Positions 15,361 to 23,861 of a DNA stretch of 24,636 bases are shown piece after piece. Position numbers and translations under genes: made by a program. Source of the stretch: Haplomitrium mnioides (taxonomy: Eukaryota > Marchantiophyta > Haplomitriopsida > Calobryales); assembly GCA_049999725.1 (NCBI GenBank), contig JBNGIS010017779.1, positions 1 through 24,636 of the forward strand, read 5' to 3'. Position 1 is the first letter of the stretch, and every line of letters begins with the position of its first letter. The notes beneath the pieces are model-generated. The model ran no database searches. It had not been told where the DNA came from and was given only the letters and a program-made list of their open reading frames with translations.

Positions 15361-16104
15361 CATAGAAGATGAGATTACACATTGCATGTCATGCAAGTAG
15401 ACATAGAAGTCATCATATAAGAGAACAAAAATGACACGTTGAAGCTGAAAAACCATAGAGAATGAGAGTACATATTGCATGTCGTGCAACTAGACGTACA
15501 CTTCATCATGTAAGAGAACAAGCACAACACTTTGAAGCTAGAGAACCATGGAGGATGAGAGTACAGATTGCATGTGGTATAACTAGACAGATAATTGATT
15601 ATATAAGGGAACAAGAACAACACTTTGAAGTTAAAGAACCATAGAGGATGAGAGTACACATTGCATGTAGTGTAACTAGACATACATTTGATCACAAAAT
15701 AGAACAAGAACAACACATCGAAGGCAAAGAATCATAGAGGATGAGAGTACATAGTGCATGTGGTGCAACTAGACATAGAGTTCATCATATAAGAGAACAA
15801 GAACAACACTTTGAAGCTGAAGAACCATAGAAGTTGAGAGTATAGACTGCATATAGTATAACTAGACATACAAATCATCATGTAACATAACAAGAATTAC
15901 TCTTTGAAGCTGAAAAACCATAGAGGATGAGAGTAAAGACTGCATGTTGTGCAACTAGACATATAATTCATATAAGAAAACAAGAACAACACTTTGAAGT
16001 TGAAGATCCATGGAGGATGAGAGTACACATACAGTTTATCATACAATAGAACAAGAACAACACTTTGAAGTTGAAGAACCATAGAGGACAAGAGTTTATA
16101 GTGT

Positions 16105-16275
16105 TTGGAGTGCAACTAGTCACCGAGTTCATTACCTACAAGAACAAGAACAACACTTAAAACGTGAAGAATCATAGAGGATGAGAGTACAAACCGCATG
16201 TTGTGCAACTAGATACGTTTTAAGTGTTGTTCTTGTTCTTGTAGGTAATGAACTCGGTGACTAGTTGCACTCCAA
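16105..16275. repeat. Perfect 61-bp inverted repeat (fold-back) in the satellite
   Basis: The left arm (16105-16165) begins TTGGAGTGCAACTAGTCACC. The right arm (16215-16275) is its exact reverse complement and ends GACTAGTTGCACTCCAA. All 61 positions match across a 49-bp spacer (16166-16214) that is normal forward satellite. The right arm is the only clearly reversed satellite segment seen in 19 kb. Perfect identity between arms, when neighbouring monomers differ at many positions, means either a recent inversion-duplication or an assembly or library artefact. Confidence 0.93.
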
Positions 16276-19200
16276 GCACAATACTTTGAAGGTGAAGAAC
16301 CATAGAGGATGAGAGTAGAGACTACATATCGTGCAACTAGACATACACTTCATTATATAAGAGAACAAGCACAACACTTTAAAGTTGAAGAGCCATGGAG
16401 GATGAAAATACAAACAACATGTAGTGCAACTAGACATCTAGTTCATCATATAAGAGAACAAGAAAAACCCTTTAAAGCTAAAGAACCATGGACAATCAGA
16501 ATGCACACTACATGTAGTGCAACTAGACATACAACTTATCACATAAGAAAACAAGAACAACACTTTGAAGGTATAGAATCATAGTGCATGAGAGTATAGA
16601 CTACATATCCTGCAACTTGAACTATAGATCATTATTAAAGAGAACAAGAACAAAAGTTTGAAGATGAAGAACTATAGAAGGTGAAAGTACAGACTACATG
16701 TCGTGCAACTAGACATACATTTCATCATAGAAGAGAACAAGAGCAACAATTGGAAGCTGAAGAGCCATAGATGATGAGAATACACGTTGCATATCGTGCA
16801 AACAGACATACAAGTCATCATATAAGAGAACAAGAACAAACACTTTCAAGTTGAAGAACCATAGAGAATAAGAGTAAAAACTGCATATTGTGCAACTAGA
16901 CACACGCTTTATCATATAAGAGAACAATAACAACACTTTCAACCTAAAGAATTGTATAGAATGAGGGTATAGACTATGTGTAGTGTAACTAGACCTATAG
17001 TTCATCATAAAAGAGAACAAGAGCAACAATTTAAAGTTGAAGAACAATAGAAGATGAGAGTGCACACTCCATGTCGTGCAACAAGACATACAAACCATCA
17101 TGTAAAAGAACAAGAATAATCCTTTGAAGCTGAAGAACCAAAGAGAATGAAAGTGCACACAACATATCATGCAACATAACATATTTTTTATCATACAAAA
17201 GAACAATAGCAACATTTTGAACCTGAAGAGCCATATAGAATGAGGGTACAGACAACATGTGGTGTAATTAGACATACAATTCATTTTAAAAGAGAACAAG
17301 AACAACACTTTGAAGTTGAGGAACTGTAGAGGATGAGAGTACAGACTGCATGTAGTGCAACAAGACATATAGTTCATAGCATAATAAAACAAAAACAACA
17401 CATTGAAGGTAAAGAATTATAAAGGATGAGAGTACAAACTGCATGTCGAGGAGCTTGACAAACAGTTCATCATATAAGGGAACAAGAACAACACTTTAAA
17501 GCTGAATAACCATAGAGTATGAGAGTACACACTACATGTAAAGTAACTAGACATACAATTCATCATGTAAGAGAACAAAAACAACACTTTGAAGCTGAAG
17601 AAGCATAAAGGATGAGAGTATGTACTACATGTAGTGCAACTAGACACTGAGTTCATCATATACAAGAACAAGAACAACACCTTGAAGCTAAGGAATTATA
17701 CAAGATGAGAGTACAGATTATATATCATGCAACTAAACATATAGCTCATCATATAAGAGACCAAAAACAACACTTTGAAAGTGAAGAACCATAGAGGATG
17801 AAAGTAGAGATTGCATGTCGTGCAACCAAGCATAAAGTTTATGATATAAGAGGACAAACACAACACTTTAAAGTTGAGAAACCATGGAGGATGAGAGTAC
17901 GGACTTCATATAGTGCAACTAGACATACAATTCATCATATAAGAGAACAAGAACAAGACTTTGAAGGTAAAGAACCATAGAAGATGAGAGTAGAGACTGC
18001 ATGTGGTGCTATAAGACATACAATTCATTATGTAAGAGAACAAAAACTACACTTTAAAGCTCAAGAACCACAGACGATGAGAGTACAGACTGCATGTAGT
18101 GCAACTAGACATACAACTCACCACACAACAAAACAAGAACAAAACTTTGAAGATACACAATCGAAAAGCATGAGAGTACAAACTGCATGTCGTGCAACTA
18201 GACAAAGAGATCATGATATAAGAGAACAAGAACAACACTTTGAAGTTGAAGAACCATAAAGGATGAAAGTACAAACTGCATATCGTGCAACTAGACATAC
18301 TCTTCATCATAGAAAAGAGCAAGAGCAACACTTTGAAGCTAAAAACCCATATAAGATGGGAGTACATACTGCATATTGTGCAACTAGACATACAAGTCAT
18401 CAAAAAACAGAACAAGAACAACACTTTGAAGCTCAAGAACCATAGAGAATGAGAGTATAGACTCTATGTTGTGCAACTAAACATACAGTTCACCATGTAA
18501 GAGAACAAAAACAACAATTTGAACCTGAAGAACCATAGAGAATGAGGGTACAAACTGCATGTGGTGTAACTAGACTTACAACTCATCATAAAAGAGAACA
18601 AAAACAACACTTTGAAGTTGAAGAAACATGAAGGATGAGAGTAGAGACTACATGTAGTGCAACTAGACATACAATTCATCATACAAGAGAAAAAAAACAA
18701 CACTTTAAAGGTGAAGAGCTATAAATGATGAGAGTACAGAATTCATTTCCTGCAACTAGACATATAGTTTTCTCATGTAAGAGAACAAAAACTACACTTT
18801 GAAGCCCAAGAATCATAGACAATGAGAGTACAAGCTGCATGTAGTGCAACTAGACATACAACTCATCATATAAGAAAACAATAACAAGACTTTGAAGGTA
18901 AAAAATCATAGAGCATGAGAGTAAAGATTGCATGTTGTGCAACTAGACCTACAGATCATCATGTAAATAAACAAGAACAACACTTTGAAGCTAAAAAACC
19001 ATAGAGGATGAAAGTACAGACTGCATATCGTGTAACTAGACATACTCTTCATCATAGAAGAGAACAAGAGCAACACTTTGAAGCTAAAGAACCATAAATG
19101 ATGAGAGCACACACTGCATATCCTACAACTAGACATACAATTCATCATATAAGAGAATAAGAAAAACACTTTGAAGCTACAGAACCATAGAGAATGAGAG

Positions 19201-19845
19201 TACATATTGCATATGGTGCAATTAGACATACTCTACATCATACAAGAGAACAATAACAACACTTTGAACCTAAAGAACCATATAGAATGAAGGTACCGAC
19301 TGCATGTGGTGTAACTAGATATACAGTTCATCATAAAAGAGAACAAGAACAACACTTTGAAGTTGAGAAACCATAGAGGGTGAGAGTACAGACTGCATGT
19401 AGTGCAACTAGACATACAATTTATCATATAAGAGAACAGAAACAACACACTGAAGGTGAAGAATCATAGAGGATGAGAGTAGAGACTGCATGTTATACAA
19501 CTAGACATAAAGTTCATCATAAAAAGGAACAAGAACAACACTTTGAAGCTAAAGAACCATAGAGTATGCGAGTAAAGACTCCACATCATGCAAATAGACA
19601 TACTATTCATCATAGAAGTGATCAACAACAACACTTTAAAGCTGAAGAACCATAGAGGATGAGATTATAGACTGCATGTCATACAACTAGACATATGGTT
19701 CATAATGTAAGAGAACAAGAACAACACTTTGAAGTTGAAGAACCATAGAAGATGAGAGTACAAATTGCATGTCATGCAACTAGACATACTCTTCATCATA
19801 GAAGAGAACAACAACAACACTTTGAATTTGAAGAACCAAAGATGA

Positions 19846-20185
19846 ACAACCGCTACTTTGAACTAAGAACCGCTACTGAGTTCCTGTTTCACTTGGCAAA
19901 CAAATTTTTTTCAAAGATTTGGCATTCAGAAACATCAAATTTAAGACTAAAATCTTTTTTTCGAAAAAAAATCGTTTTTTATGAACAAAAAATGCATATT
20001 TCCCATTTAGATTATATTTCAAATATTTCTTTATAGAAAAAAACTTGAAAAACAAACATTTTGGTTATTCAAATATTTTAAAAAAACTTGAAATGTCTAA
20101 AAACAGAAATATATATCTTTTGGTAGAAAAAAACTACAGAAAAACATAAATGTCCAGTCGGGTAAGGACTTTAAACCTGACTTTG
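19846..20185. other. AT-rich spacer between the satellite and the 37-bp repeat
   Basis: The satellite ends near 19845, and the phrase CCGCTACT occurs twice just beyond it. From 19890 to 20150 the sequence is very AT-rich, with A and T runs of 5 to 8 bases and the phrase AAAAAACTTGAAA twice. Short frames on both strands have no coding character. I see no gene, RNA or splice evidence here. Confidence 0.6.
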
Positions 20186-20189
20186 AGCA

Positions 20190-20515
20190 TCGTAGCCAAC
20201 AAAGTCTATGCAAGCATAGACTCTAAACCAGAACCGTAAAGCCTATGCACGCATAGACTCCAAACAAGAATCCTAAATCCTCTACGTGCTTAGACTCTGA
20301 ACAAGAACAATGAAGTTATGGATGCATGGACTTTCAACTAGAATCCTAAAGCCAAAACACGCCAAGATTCTAAACAAGAACCTTGCAGCCTATGCAAGCA
20401 TAGACATTCAACAAGAACTCTTTGACCAATGGGTGGGACTCTGAACAATAACCTTACAGCTTAATCGCACAGGGAATCCGAACAAGAACTACAAAGCCTT
20501 AATGCGCAAAGACAC
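20190..20515 (+). repeat. 37-bp tandem repeat, about nine diverged copies
   Basis: The landmark GCATAGACTC, or close variants, starts at 20214, 20251, 20288, 20324, 20361 and 20398, with spacings of 37, 37, 36, 37 and 37 bp. Three more degraded copies extend to about 20515. Each unit has a small palindrome of the type CTATGCACGCATAG followed by ACTC-AAACAAGAA-CCTAAAGC. The palindrome resembles the core of the 24-bp intronic arrays at 21124-21402 and 23062-23204. The array ends just outside the left inverted repeat at 20578. Confidence 0.85.
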
Positions 20516-20577
20516 TAAAAAATATGCAAAGACTCCAATCATTCTTAGATTAGTAACTACATTCAAACCATTCTTAG

Positions 20578-20620
20578 ACTATCAATTGGGTCAACTTATT
20601 CTTAGACACAATAAACTGAA
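20578..20620 (+). repeat. Left terminal inverted repeat (43 bp)
   Basis: It begins ACTATCAATTGGGTCAACTT and ends AATAAACTGAA. It matches the reverse complement of 24594-24636 at 40 of 43 positions; the differences are at repeat positions 6, 29 and 31. The phrase ATTCTTAGA occurs at 20541, 20570 and 20598 (28-29 bp apart), so the repeat sits in a short subterminal tandem array and may begin further left than marked. Confidence 0.85.
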
Positions 20621-20784
20621 AGTTTCTTTCCATTGTCGCGAGTTCAATTTCTGGTTTTTGTTTTTTGATTGTTGCTTTTTTCTCATTTCCTTGGTTTTCT
20701 ACCATTTCCAGCCATTAGTGATTTCCTATTTTTTCTTCATTACATTTTTCACCTTCAAAAACATCCTTTTTTTCTGTCTAGACA
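20621..20784 (+). promoter_or_regulatory. T-rich leader upstream of the gene
   Basis: The 164 bases between the left inverted repeat and the start codon are pyrimidine-rich, with several TTTTTT runs, and resemble a plant-type 5' leader or promoter-proximal tract. No convincing TATA box was identified. The start codon context is ACAATGGC, close to the favourable plant context, which supports 20785 as the intended start. Confidence 0.35.
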
Positions 20785-21123
20785 ATGGCCTCTCAAGGAA
20801 ATGTTTTCGGCCCTTCCAAACCAAAGCCTTATAGGTATTCGGACATTATCAAAGCTCTAGAGCCTCTCAAATTGAACTGGAAATGGTTAGTCAATTACTA
20901 TTCCTTGAGAGACCCGGATCATCATCTTTACCTTTTTGCAGGTGAAGGTGAAAATTTTAATTTGAGTCTAGTAGTCCAAATTACTATGATCCGAGAAGGA
21001 AAGAAGGCGAACATTAGGTTGCTTGTGCAGGCCCAAGACTCAATAACGTTGTATTCTGCAAATCGAAAGCTATTTGACTTCTCAGAATACAAGGAGAGAG
21101 ATTTATTTGCGGCAAATCTATAG
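20785..21123 (+). pseudogene. Exon 1: N-terminal region of the ParB-methyltransferase gene
   Basis: An intact open frame of 112 codons begins MASQGNVFGPSKPKPYRYSD. It includes an alternating hydrophobic stretch (NLSLVVQITMI) and ends SEYKERDLFAANL before a TAG at 21121. The stretch looks like folded alpha/beta protein, but I recognise no family. The frame joins naturally to exon 2, which begins YLADFVNSYNDAKWIKRDF in phase 0. No GT dinucleotide lies in the last ~70 bases of the open frame, so the intron 1 donor is either mutated or non-canonical and the exon end is approximate. It might bind DNA or partners, but nothing in the sequence shows this. Confidence 0.6.
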
Positions 21124-21402
21124 GCGCCAAGGGACCTCATAATCCAAGCGCACAAAGACCTCAGACTCCATGTGCGCATGGACCTCAGAGTCCTTGCGCG
21201 CATAGACTTTAAAGTCCATGCGCGCATGGACTCTGAGGTCTCTGCGCGCATGACTTTGAAGTCCATGCAAGTATGGACTCTGAGGTCCAGATGCACAAGG
21301 ACTCTGAAGTCCATGTGCGCATGGACTTCAGAGTCAAGGCGTGTAGGGACTTCAAAGTCATGCGCGTATAGACCTCATAGTCCATGTTCGCATGGACTTC
21401 AG
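21124..21402. repeat. 24-bp palindromic minisatellite in intron 1, about 11 copies
   Basis: The consensus unit is GTCCATGCGCGCATGGAC, an 18-bp perfect palindrome, followed by a six-base joint such as TTCGAA or TCTGAA. Copies vary, but the ATGCGCGCAT core and the flanking GTCC and GGAC recur in register every 23-24 bp. The array is GC-rich in an AT-rich gene. It fills most of intron 1, which ends at the acceptor at 21508-21509 after a clear polypyrimidine tract from about 21478. Confidence 0.92.
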
Positions 21403-21509
21403 TGTTAAATGCATGCTTGTTTTTTTCTAAGTTCTTGCTTTTCTTTATGTCATGTCATTATTTTATCTAATGCTAAATTCTTTTCTTCCTTTATTTTCAA
21501 TTCACTCAG
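21403..21509 (+). other. 3' part of intron 1 with acceptor
   Basis: This is T-rich intron sequence ending TTCAATTCACTCAG. The AG at 21508-21509 is followed by a reading frame that continues the protein (YLADFVNSYND). A CTAAT-like branch-point candidate lies about 40 bases upstream. Donor and acceptor placement is inference from coding character on both sides. Confidence 0.6.
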
Positions 21510-22030
21510 TATCTTGCGGATTTCGTCAATTCGTATAATGACGCAAAATGGATCAAGAGAGATTTCATCAAGTTTGCTATTCAAATAAAAATTGTAAAGC
21601 CCAAGCAAGGCATCAACATTCAATAGCTTGTGCCACATCCAAGTGCGGCAACATTCTTGACACACGCCACAGAGACTTCTTTGCAGAAGAAGAGAAAGGA
21701 GCCGGAATCAAGCAAGGCTCAGAAGAAAAAAAATCGGTACTGAAGAAAAAGAAACCAGCACTAGCACTAGTCGTTGAGGAGGAGCCAACCCCCTCCAAAT
21801 CTACAGCCAAAACAACTTCTTTGGTGCCCTCGTCTCCAACAGCAAGCAGCTTGGGGCAGGACTCAGAGAAGGAGCCGGAGCCAGTTCAAGTTCCTACGTC
21901 CAGAGCGAAGAGGCAATCCCACAAGGGGTTGCACACATTTCAAGAAAGAGAGCAAGTAGATCCTCAGATAGCTTCTGAAGAGGATAAAAACAAGATTAGG
22001 GAGTCTGCAATACAGCATTGCAGAGTCCGT
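21510..22030 (+). pseudogene. Exon 2, first part: Lys-rich segment and acidic/Pro-Ser linker
   Basis: From 21510 the frame reads YLADFVNSYNDAKWIKRDF, then KIVKPKQG. It is broken by TAG at 21624-21626, continues with a basic stretch (QKKRKEPESS), and changes frame at an eight-A run (21726-21733). The new frame reads SVLKKKKPALALVVEEEP, followed by Thr/Ser/Pro/Glu-rich low-complexity sequence to about 21960. The two basic clusters would suit nuclear localisation, and the low-complexity stretch looks like a flexible interdomain linker. A helical charged segment (QVDPQIASEEDKNKIRES) leads into the ParB-like domain. Confidence 0.6.
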
Positions 22031-22504
22031 GAGGAGACCATAACAATCAGGCTGGAAAACCTTAATTTGCCAAAGCATGGAATGGACAACTGGGGTCCAT
22101 TCCAAATTCGGAGATTGAACGAGGATTTTGTGGAGCTTTTAGCGCAAAGAATGTTGACCAATAAGTACGCGCATTCTTTCTTTATCGTGGTTGTAGACCC
22201 AAGGTGTGGTCTGAAAGATAAGACAGAGTTCGACATCAAGAACCCTAACAAGTATCGCTACGAGATTACATGAGACAATCACAGTGCTACAACAAGGCAA
22301 CTTTTGATTACAAAATATGGAGCGAAGAATCCTGCTTTGTCGCTCTGTAACTATTACGTCTACGTGGGCCTGACACCAATAGAGGCTCAAATTTTTGCGA
22401 CGGATGACAATTATGACCAAAGGTATAGGCTTGAGATGACCTCTATTCAAAAGATCGAGTATTGGCATCAGCGATTTGTGGAAAGTGGGATGGTTTTATC
22501 CTAA
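22031..22504 (+). pseudogene. Exon 2, middle: ParB/sulfiredoxin-fold-like domain with a stop in the GGNH-type motif
   Basis: The frame reads ETITIRLENLNLP, then GPFQIRRLNEDFVELLAQRM, then HSFFIVVVDPR, then YRYEI. After a TGA at 22271-22273 comes DNHSATTRQLLITKYGA, then the same frame runs on to TAA at 22502-22504. This order (a beta strand ending in Leu-Pro, an Arg followed by a helix, a hydrophobic strand ending in Pro, then Y-x-[IV]-x-G-G-N-H-R/S and a helix with A/T-R-Q-L) is the ParB N-terminal domain pattern, which in that family binds CTP or acts as a nuclease or partner-binding fold. The stop falls on the first Gly of the GG-N-H motif. The continuation (PALSLCNYYVYVGLTP, then FATDDNY, IQKIEYWHQRF) suits the later ParB helices. 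Identification is by motif reading only. Confidence 0.6.
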
Positions 22505-22976
22505 AAATTAAAAAGGGAGCTAGTGTTGGAAACCTTGGAGATCAAACCGAAGTCCACGCTTGAGAAGACCGTGACTTCTCAAGACAATTGGTTTTAGCTA
22601 GCATTCAGAAGTGGAGAGCTTTGGGAGTTACAACAGAGCATTTTTTTCAATGTGGGAGAAGAACCTTGTGAAAGGCCAGAAGCCTAAGGCCAAAGGATCT
22701 GTCAAGATGGAAAACATGAAGTGGATGCCTTGGAGGTCTCTTTAGGGTTTTCCAAACAAAGTTAAGATTTTAGTTTTGAAGCGGGTGGAAGTTGAAGAGC
22801 TTTCAATGAATGAGATGTCTCGGGAGGTAGAGAGACACAAAGTTTTGGCCGTAATGGTGAAGAGTTTCTATTCGGAGGTTTTTTGTAATTCTTGGAAAGA
22901 GGTTAGAGCGGAGTACCCTCTTCACACAGAAGAGTCAAAGATGACTTCTTTTTATTCGAGCTTTGAGAAGCTTCTG
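22505..22976 (+). pseudogene. Exon 2, last part: unrecognised helical middle region
   Basis: The frame of the ParB-like segment continues past TAA 22502 (KLKRELVLETLEIKPKST) and past TAG 22595-22597 (LAFRSGELWEL). It then shifts at a seven-T run (22641-22647) to SMWEKNLVKGQKPKAKG. It crosses TAG 22743-22745 and ends VEVEELSMNEMSREVE, then YSSFEKLL at the donor. The composition is charged and helical. It links the ParB-like domain to the catalytic domain, the position where target recognition or oligomerisation segments may lie in related fusions. I do not recognise a family. Confidence 0.5.
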
Positions 22977-23061
22977 GTAATTCCTTTCTTTGAAACTTTA
23001 ATTAATAATTTGTGTTTGCATTTAATATTTTATAATTTTTTGTTCTTTTTTCGAAACCTAC

Positions 23062-23204
23062 GGTCCACGCGTGCATGGATTTTGAAGTCCAAGCGCAGGG
23101 ACTTCGAAGTCCTTGAGCAAATGGACTTCAAAGTCCATACGCGCATGGACTTCAATATCCCTCAGCGAATGGACTTCGAAGTCCATGCGCGCATGGACTC
23201 TAAA
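23062..23204. repeat. 24-bp palindromic minisatellite in intron 2, six copies
   Basis: This is the same unit as in intron 1, GTCCATGCGCGCATGGAC plus a TTCGAA or TTCAAA joint. The last copy (23181-23204) matches the palindrome perfectly. Two separate introns of one gene carrying the same minisatellite points to a shared insertion or amplification process. Confidence 0.92.
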
Positions 23205-23243
23205 ATGTTTTAGGGTTTTAACCTTTCAATGTTTTTATTATTC

Positions 23244-23343
23244 NNNNNNNNNNNNNNNNNNNNNNNNNNNNNNNNNNNNNNNNNNNNNNNNNNNNNNNNN
23301 NNNNNNNNNNNNNNNNNNNNNNNNNNNNNNNNNNNNNNNNNNN
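23244..23343. other. Assembly gap (100 N)
   Basis: Exactly 100 Ns, the usual placeholder for a gap of unknown size. It follows a hairpin-rich palindromic array, a sequence type that commonly breaks assemblies. The intron 2 length is therefore unknown. Confidence 0.99.
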
Positions 23344-23353
23344 CCACTACTAG

Positions 23354-23760
23354 AAGGCCAGAGAGTGGAAAGCACGACAACAAAGTGGTGATGCATCTCT
23401 CACAACAGAAGGAGTTGTGAGAGATGAGGAAAAAGACTTACTGTCTTATGTCGACGGTCTCAACGTGGCATTTTATCAAGTCTACGGGGAGGCCAATGCT
23501 TGACAATTGAAGGGCCTTGTGAAACCTAGGTGTTTCACTTTGGCTATTGCTGATATTCCTTACGGGTATAACCTAAAGGAATGCAAGCATGATGACTCCG
23601 AACCATTTTCAAAAGATGACATTTTTGATATGGTATCATATTTTGCGGCAGTAACTACTTTGGAGTTTTGGTCTTTTGTAATCATACATTCTTCACAGCA
23701 GTTTGGCATCGTTGAGGATGTCCTTTCTGATGTCTGCTATGCAATTGATCACGACATCTG
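23354..23760 (+). pseudogene. Exon 3: methyltransferase catalytic motif IV (D-I-P-Y) and following strands
   Basis: The frame reads VVRDEEKDLLSYVDGLNVAF, meets TGA at 23501-23503, then CFTLAIADIPYGYNLKE. D-I-P-Y at 23552-23563 occupies the place of the (D/N/S)-P-P-(Y/F) catalytic motif of amino-methyltransferases, with the first Pro replaced by Ile. After it come DDIFDMVSYFAA, WSFVIIHSSQQFGIVEDVL and the exon end at HDI. The preceding hydrophobic strand (LAIA) and the later strand (SFVIIHSS) fit motifs IV to VI of the Rossmann-like methyltransferase fold. The exon ends in phase 2, and joining it to 23862 creates a Trp codon followed by DKNN, the W-x-K pattern common in this family. Confidence 0.65.
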
Positions 23761-23861
23761 ATGAGTTGTTCTTTCATTTTTATTTTTATTTTATTTCTTT
23801 GTTTTTTATTTCTCTTGCATTTTCGTTACAATGTTTGATGTGATTGTTTATCTCTTTGTAG
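23761..23861 (+). other. Intron 3 (101 bp) with a mutated donor
   Basis: The acceptor TCTCTTTGTAG ends at 23861 after a T-rich tract. The donor position reads ATGAGT where GTGAGT is expected, a single G-to-A difference. Removing these 101 bases joins phase 2 to phase 2 and restores a continuous methyltransferase-like reading (I-W-D-K-N-N), which is why I place an intron here despite the AT donor. Confidence 0.65.

Larger units (their letters stand above)
646..19845 (+). repeat. 93-bp satellite DNA array, roughly 200 monomers
   Basis: Head-to-tail monomers run without interruption for about 19.2 kb. Landmarks in each monomer, in order, are CCATAGAGGATGAGAGT, TGCATGTAGTGCAACTAGAC, ATACAATTCATCATATAAG and AGAACAAGAACAACACTTTG, then GAAGTTGAAGAA leading into the next copy. 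Consecutive AACTAGAC landmarks at 9194, 9287 and 9380 are exactly 93 bp apart. The plus strand is strongly A-rich. Most copies differ from one another by substitutions, with some shortened copies. Because 93 is 31 codons and the consensus has few stops on the minus strand, spurious open frames of up to 271 codons appear; I do not treat these as genes. A centromeric or other heterochromatic satellite is the natural interpretation, but the chromosomal location cannot be read from the window. Confidence 0.97.
22977..23353 (+). other. Intron 2, containing a repeat array and an assembly gap
   Basis: The donor CTG|GTAATT is at 22977. The candidate acceptor ACTAG ends at 23353, directly after the gap. 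Both exon edges are phase 0, so joining 22976 to 23354 keeps the frame (FEKLL to KAREWK). The polypyrimidine tract, if present, would lie in the missing bases. The intron holds the 24-bp palindromic array and 100 Ns. Confidence 0.6.

Noticed and set aside
646-19845. CRISPR array
   Set aside because: There are no unique spacers. Repeats are contiguous 93-bp monomers, too diverged and in a eukaryote-like context.
20928-21314. Minus-strand 128-codon frame over exon 1 and the palindrome array
   Set aside because: It is half shadow of exon 1 and half translation of a palindromic repeat, which reads similarly on both strands.
21172-21408. 78-codon frame through the intron 1 palindrome array
   Set aside because: The 24-bp unit is eight codons long and so stays open by arithmetic. 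It lies between a protein-like exon end and a good splice acceptor.
21548-21733. Start of the exon 2 protein at ATG 21548
   Set aside because: The frame from 21548 up to the A8 run lacks coding character, whereas the frame entered from the acceptor at 21509 reads as protein. The ATG frame becomes the true one only after the frameshift.
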